Source: CAWCJL01 sp963795775
GTDB lineage: Bacteria; Acidobacteriota; Terriglobia; Terriglobales; Acidobacteriaceae
NCBI GenBank assembly: GCA_963795775.1
Contig: CAWCJL010000005.1
Coordinates: 434,001 to 498,000 of the forward strand
Reading direction: 5' to 3'
Length of the DNA stretch: 64,000 nt
The notes below the pieces were generated by a model. It ran no database searches. It was not told where the DNA came from and saw only the letters and a program-made list of their open reading frames with translations. The translations under genes were made by a program, and so were the position numbers. This document shows, in pieces, positions 60,819 through 64,000 of this stretch (position 1 is its first letter; every line of letters begins with the position of its first letter).

Positions 60819-62969
60819 ATGATCGGCATCGCCCAACGCGCGTCTTCTCTCGTTACCATGCTGATGCTCCTGCTCGCTCTCCCGGCGGGCGCGGCCCGGA
60901 GCGCGAAGGCGCCCCACCTGACGGTGGAACTCATTCCCAGATTACTTATGAGTAATGATCGGGCGCTCGAAGTCGGGCTGCACTTCACGCTCGACCCAGG
61001 CTGGCATGTCTACTGGAGCAATCCCGGCGATTCCGGTGAGCCGCCCGACATCACATGGCGTCTGCCTGCCGGATTTGTGGCTGGGCCCATGCAGTTCCCG
61101 GCGCCTCGACGGCTACCTCTTGGCCCGCTCATGGACTACGGCTATGAGGGGCAGGTGCTTTTTCCCATTCGCCTGCAAACGCCGCGGCCCGCGCAGGACT
61201 ACCTGAAGCCGTCTGCACCGAAAACCACGCTGCTGGCCGACGTACGCTGGCTGGTTTGCCGGGAGGCCTGCATCCCGGGAAAGGCAGCACTTTCCCTGGA
61301 CCTGCCCTTCACCTCCACGGGTAGCGAGACCACGGGCAGCGGGGCGCTGTTCGATCGCGCCTTGTCCCAACTGCCGCAGCCATTGCCGGCAGGTTCCAAG
61401 GCCGTCTTCGCACCGGCGGCTCGGGGATTTACGCTGGCTCTCCGCACCGGGCACGCAATCCCCGGTGCGCACTTCTTCCCGGCCGCAGCCGGCGTCCTGC
61501 AAAATGCCGCGCCTCAGGCCGCAGAGCCCACGCGCGACGGGATTCGCTTGGAGCTGACCCGCAGCGAGGACCTTCACGGCACGCCGGCTGCGCTCGATGG
61601 GGTGCTGGTGCTCGATACTGGTGCCGCTTACCTTATCCACGCGCCTCCGGGCGCGCTGCCGCCGGCGGAGATGGCGAGCTCACCAGGAAATACTCTGGGC
61701 GCGCTCGAAGCGGTGTTGCTGGCGCTGGTTGGCGGCATTCTGCTGAACCTGATGCCGTGCGTTTTTCCCGTCCTCTTCATCAAGACGCTGGCGCTCGTGC
61801 AGTCATCCGGGGACGAGCGTCGCCATATGCGCGCGCAAGCTCTGGTGTACACGCTCGGCATCCTGGTTTCGTTCTGGATCGTGGTCGGGCTGCTGCTGGT
61901 CCTGCGTGCCGAGGGCGAGCACCTCGGCTGGGGTTTCCAGTTCCAGTCGCCGACCTTCATCGCCGCCATCGCCATGCTGCTTTTCTTCCTGGGCCTCTCG
62001 CTGGCTGGCATGTTCGACGTGGGCCTGAGCCTGACGGGAAAAGGCTCGTCACTGGCGCTGCAAAAGGGCTACGCCGGCAGCTTCTTTACCGGCGTGCTGG
62101 CCATGGTGGTCGCCACTCCGTGCACCGCGCCTTTCATGGGGGCGGCGGTCGGCTTTGCCCTGGCGCAATCCGCCGGGGTGAGTTTTCTCATCTTCACCGC
62201 CCTTGGCCTCGGGCTGGCTGCTCCGTACCTGCTGCTCGCCTTTCAGCCGGCATGGACACGCCTGCTGCCTCGGCCCGGGGCCTGGATGGAAGTGCTCAAG
62301 CAGGCGACCGCGGTGCCCATTTTCGCTACGGCCATCTGGATGGTCTGGCTGTTCGGGCAATCAGCCGGCGTGAATGCGCTTGCCGGGCTGTTGTTCGCCT
62401 TCTTACTGCTGGCCGTTGCCGGATGGGTGCTGGGTCGCTGGCCAGCGCGCGGTTCCGCGACCATCTGGGCGGCGCTGCTGGTCATTCTCGGGATAGCAGT
62501 GCCGGTGTATGCCGTGCATATGCTCGGCACTCCGTCCGGTAGCGTCGCGGCAAGCGTGGGATCCAGTTCCGCTGGATCGAGTTCATGGGAGGCATGGAGC
62601 CCGGCGGTGGTGGCCGACTACCAGGCCAAGGGTCGTCCTGTCTTCGTTGACTTCACCGCAAGCTGGTGTCTGAGTTGCCAGGTCAATGAACGCGTTGTGC
62701 TGCGCCGTGCTGATGTGGAAAAACGTCTCCACTCCAGCAACGTAGCGCTGCTGCGTGCAGACTGGACGAATCACGATGAGACCATTGCGCGCGCACTCTC
62801 GGAGCTGGGCCGCAGCGGCGTCCCGACGTATGCGCTCTATCCAGCGACGGCCGGCGCGGCACCTAGTCTGCTGCCCGAAGTGCTTTCGCCGGGCATCGTC
62901 TTCTCTGCGCTGGATCGGCTCGCCCCACAGAAAGCACAGGCCAACAACGGTCCCAGACTGCACCGGTAG
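60819..62969 (+). CDS. DsbD/ScsB-family thiol:disulfide interchange protein
   Basis: A 716-residue membrane reductase that carries electrons from cytoplasmic thioredoxin to the periplasm. The N-terminal periplasmic DsbC/DsbD-alpha-like domain (about 30-275) has HVYWSNPGDSGEPP and VRWLVCREACIPG with two Cys. Eight helices follow, with Cys in LNLMPCVFPVLFIK and VVATPCTAPFMGAA. A C-terminal thioredoxin domain has the motif FTASWCLSCQVNERVVL. The start (ATG 60819) has no Shine-Dalgarno; a TACAAT 17 bp upstream implies a very short leader. Confidence 0.93.
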   Translation: MIGIAQRASSLVTMLMLLLALPAGAARSAKAPHLTVELIPRLLMSNDRALEVGLHFTLDPGWHVYWSNPGDSGEPPDITWRLPAGFVAGPMQFPAPRRLPLGPLMDYGYEGQVLFPIRLQTPRPAQDYLKPSAPKTTLLADVRWLVCREACIPGKAALSLDLPFTSTGSETTGSGALFDRALSQLPQPLPAGSKAVFAPAARGFTLALRTGHAIPGAHFFPAAAGVLQNAAPQAAEPTRDGIRLELTRSEDLHGTPAALDGVLVLDTGAAYLIHAPPGALPPAEMASSPGNTLGALEAVLLALVGGILLNLMPCVFPVLFIKTLALVQSSGDERRHMRAQALVYTLGILVSFWIVVGLLLVLRAEGEHLGWGFQFQSPTFIAAIAMLLFFLGLSLAGMFDVGLSLTGKGSSLALQKGYAGSFFTGVLAMVVATPCTAPFMGAAVGFALAQSAGVSFLIFTALGLGLAAPYLLLAFQPAWTRLLPRPGAWMEVLKQATAVPIFATAIWMVWLFGQSAGVNALAGLLFAFLLLAVAGWVLGRWPARGSATIWAALLVILGIAVPVYAVHMLGTPSGSVAASVGSSSAGSSSWEAWSPAVVADYQAKGRPVFVDFTASWCLSCQVNERVVLRRADVEKRLHSSNVALLRADWTNHDETIARALSELGRSGVPTYALYPATAGAAPSLLPEVLSPGIVFSALDRLAPQKAQANNGPRLHR

Positions 62970-62981
62970 GAAAGGAAAACC

Positions 62982-63506
62982 ATGTACGCAGCGCGTTCCA
63001 TCTTTGCAGGGCTCCTGGTATGCGCCTGTCTGCCGGGTTTGGGTTTCGGAAGACAGGAGCCGGGTCAATTGCCCGAGGGAAGCGCCCCACCACCTACGAG
63101 CTCCACTGCGCAATCAGGCCAATCGGATCCGGCAGAAGCGAAGCAGAATGCCGCTCATCGAAAAGATAGCGAGGCCGCCCAAAGTGAAGCGGAGAAGTGG
63201 CTGAAACTGGTGGACGCCGGCAAGTATGAGGCAAGCTGGGAAGGCTTTGCACCTTCCGTGCGCAAGCAGGTCTCAGAGGCGGATTGGAACACGAAGATCA
63301 GTGCGACCCGCGGTTCTTTTGGTGCACTCGAAAGCCGCAAGCTCCAGAAGTCCGATTACAAGACAGCACTGCCAGGCGCGCCGGATGGAGAATATGTGGT
63401 GGTCGAATACGCCAGCAGCTTCGCCCACAAGGCATCCACTGTCGAAACAGTGATTCTCCAGAAGCAGACCGGTGCATGGCGCGTGGCAGGATACTTCATG
63501 CGATAG
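62982..63506 (+). CDS. Secreted DUF4019-family protein
   Basis: A 174-residue exported protein. Signal peptide (SIFAGLLVCACLPGLGFG), a 40-residue Ser/Pro/Gln linker, and a C-terminal domain starting AEKWLKLVDAGKYEASWEGFAPSVRKQVSEADW and ending VETVILQKQTGAWRVAGYFM. That pattern matches DUF4019. GGAAAGGA precedes the ATG. It lies 12 bp after the dsbD-like gene and is likely co-transcribed. Confidence 0.87.
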   Translation: MYAARSIFAGLLVCACLPGLGFGRQEPGQLPEGSAPPPTSSTAQSGQSDPAEAKQNAAHRKDSEAAQSEAEKWLKLVDAGKYEASWEGFAPSVRKQVSEADWNTKISATRGSFGALESRKLQKSDYKTALPGAPDGEYVVVEYASSFAHKASTVETVILQKQTGAWRVAGYFMR

Positions 63507-63551
63507 ATCTGTGCACCAAGTATCCTGTCCGCAACATTGCGTGCAGGGAGG

Positions 63552-63583
63552 AGCAGGCGCGCACCAGCCGGTGTGCGCCTGCT
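63552..63583. terminator. Strong hairpin between convergent genes
   Basis: AGCAGGCGCGCAC at 63552-63564 pairs with GTGTGCGCCTGCT at 63571-63583 (one G-T pair), with a 6-base loop. There is no T-run, but position between two convergent genes suggests a shared terminator. Confidence 0.6.
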
Positions 63584-63587
63584 TAGA

Positions 63588-64000
63588 CTAGGGACGCGAT
63601 GGGTAGATGCCCTGCAGGGCGATGATGAAGTTCACGCACTGGTAGGGCTGCACCACACTGATGGGTTGATTGCCTCCGGTGGCGCCAATCGCGGTAGGCG
63701 CCATCTGCGCGTTGGCACTCGCGGCGTAGCCCGGGTAAGCCGCAGGCGGCCTGCCTTGACCGCTGTTGACCTCTGCCCAGAATGCGCCACTGGGATTGCT
63801 GTTCGGGCCCGCTGCATTGTTGCAATTAGCCGGGTGAGTATGGGCCGGCAGGTTGCCGACGCTGAGACCGACGTTCTCCGTCCCACCGGATTGGCCGAGG
63901 GTGTAGTTACCGGTACCGGGGCTCTGGCCGGGATGTATGGCAACGCGGCCCTGGAGGTTGGGCAGCGCGAAGTTACTGACGCCATCCCCACCATAGGTGG
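63588..64000 (-). CDS. Phage-tail-collar domain protein, C-terminal part (runs off window)
   Basis: Reading from the edge, 137 codons to the stop at 63588-63590. They begin TYGGDGVSNFALPNLQGRV, the conserved tail-collar/microcystin-dependent-protein motif, followed by GNYTLGQSGGTENVGLS and LPAHTH. The end GATGGNQPISVVQPYQCVNFIIALQGIYPSR is the typical C-terminus of that family. These proteins occur in contractile injection systems and as stand-alone envelope proteins in Acidobacteriota. The start and any partner genes are outside the window, so it cannot be said whether a phage or tail-like element continues. Confidence 0.85.
   Translation of the reverse strand, partial: TYGGDGVSNFALPNLQGRVAIHPGQSPGTGNYTLGQSGGTENVGLSVGNLPAHTHPANCNNAAGPNSNPSGAFWAEVNSGQGRPPAAYPGYAASANAQMAPTAIGATGGNQPISVVQPYQCVNFIIALQGIYPSRP

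Noticed and set aside
60819..60917. Minus-strand ORF 60732-60917 as a small gene
   Set aside because: It overlaps the signal peptide of the dsbD-like gene, is Arg-rich and lacks a ribosome-binding site.
1..64000. tRNA, rRNA, CRISPR arrays, insertion sequences, integrases
   Set aside because: None was recognised on either strand; no repeated spacers, transposase motifs or cloverleaf-like segments were seen by eye.

Overview
The window is about 64 kb of GC-rich bacterial chromosome with dense, mostly housekeeping gene content and no rRNA, tRNA, CRISPR array, insertion sequence or integrase that I could recognise. The gene families point to Acidobacteriota, probably class Terriglobia. They include a CRTAC1/ASPIC-UnbV protein, a beta-propeller sensor kinase, a CadC-like winged-helix regulator, small secreted proteins of a type common in that phylum, a choice-of-anchor glycosidase, and a bc-complex/caa3-oxidase operon with a cytochrome b-c fusion. 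The taxonomic call is inference from family content; no marker RNA is present.

Layout. 1-3.4 kb: the start of a Gfo/Idh/MocA protein, isocitrate and malate dehydrogenases (icd-mdh), and a RHH/MazF toxin-antitoxin pair. 3.4-6.4 kb (minus): two cyclophilin-type prolyl isomerases and a DUF421-X-DUF421 membrane cluster. 6.6-14.4 kb: a CRTAC1 protein, a small secreted protein preceded by three 11-bp-spaced TTCAG repeats, a tail-anchored winged-helix regulator, and a propeller kinase/NarL regulator/secreted protein operon. 14.4-23.8 kb (plus): an MBL hydrolase, then a tight respiratory operon of coxB, coxA, coxC, a subunit-IV-like membrane protein, a dihaem lipoprotein, Rieske, a cytochrome b-c fusion and ctaG. 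23.8-33 kb: hutH, small proteins, glycerate kinase with an alpha/beta hydrolase, an M20 peptidase, a YyaL-like thioredoxin protein and MscS. 33.5-49 kb: H+-pyrophosphatase, fused 2-oxoacid dehydrogenase E1, a SET protein, prepilin peptidase, mazG, a GNAT plus N-acylamino-acid-racemase/OSBS pair, DUF2076, a bactofilin with a methyltransferase, and a radical SAM protein. 49-64 kb: P450, UPF0173 hydrolase, APC permease with a stress-protein-like tail, lnt, prfB with its +1 recoding site, a CoA-binding protein with a structured leader or sRNA upstream, a secreted clan-A-like glycosidase, a DsbD-type reductase, a DUF4019 protein, and the end of a tail-collar protein.

Most coherent functional blocks: the TCA pair icd-mdh; the respiratory operon, which encodes quinol-to-oxygen electron transfer together with one assembly factor; and the GNAT/racemase pair.

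Four genes (CRTAC1, a small membrane protein, hppA and a secreted acidobacterial family protein) each appear broken by one single-base indel near the point where family-like sequence changes frame. They are annotated as frameshifted CDS. Whether these are assembly errors or real mutations cannot be told from one sequence. The prfB frameshift, by contrast, is the well-known programmed one. Start codons were chosen by ribosome-binding site and family-like N-termini and often differ from the longest possible ORF.
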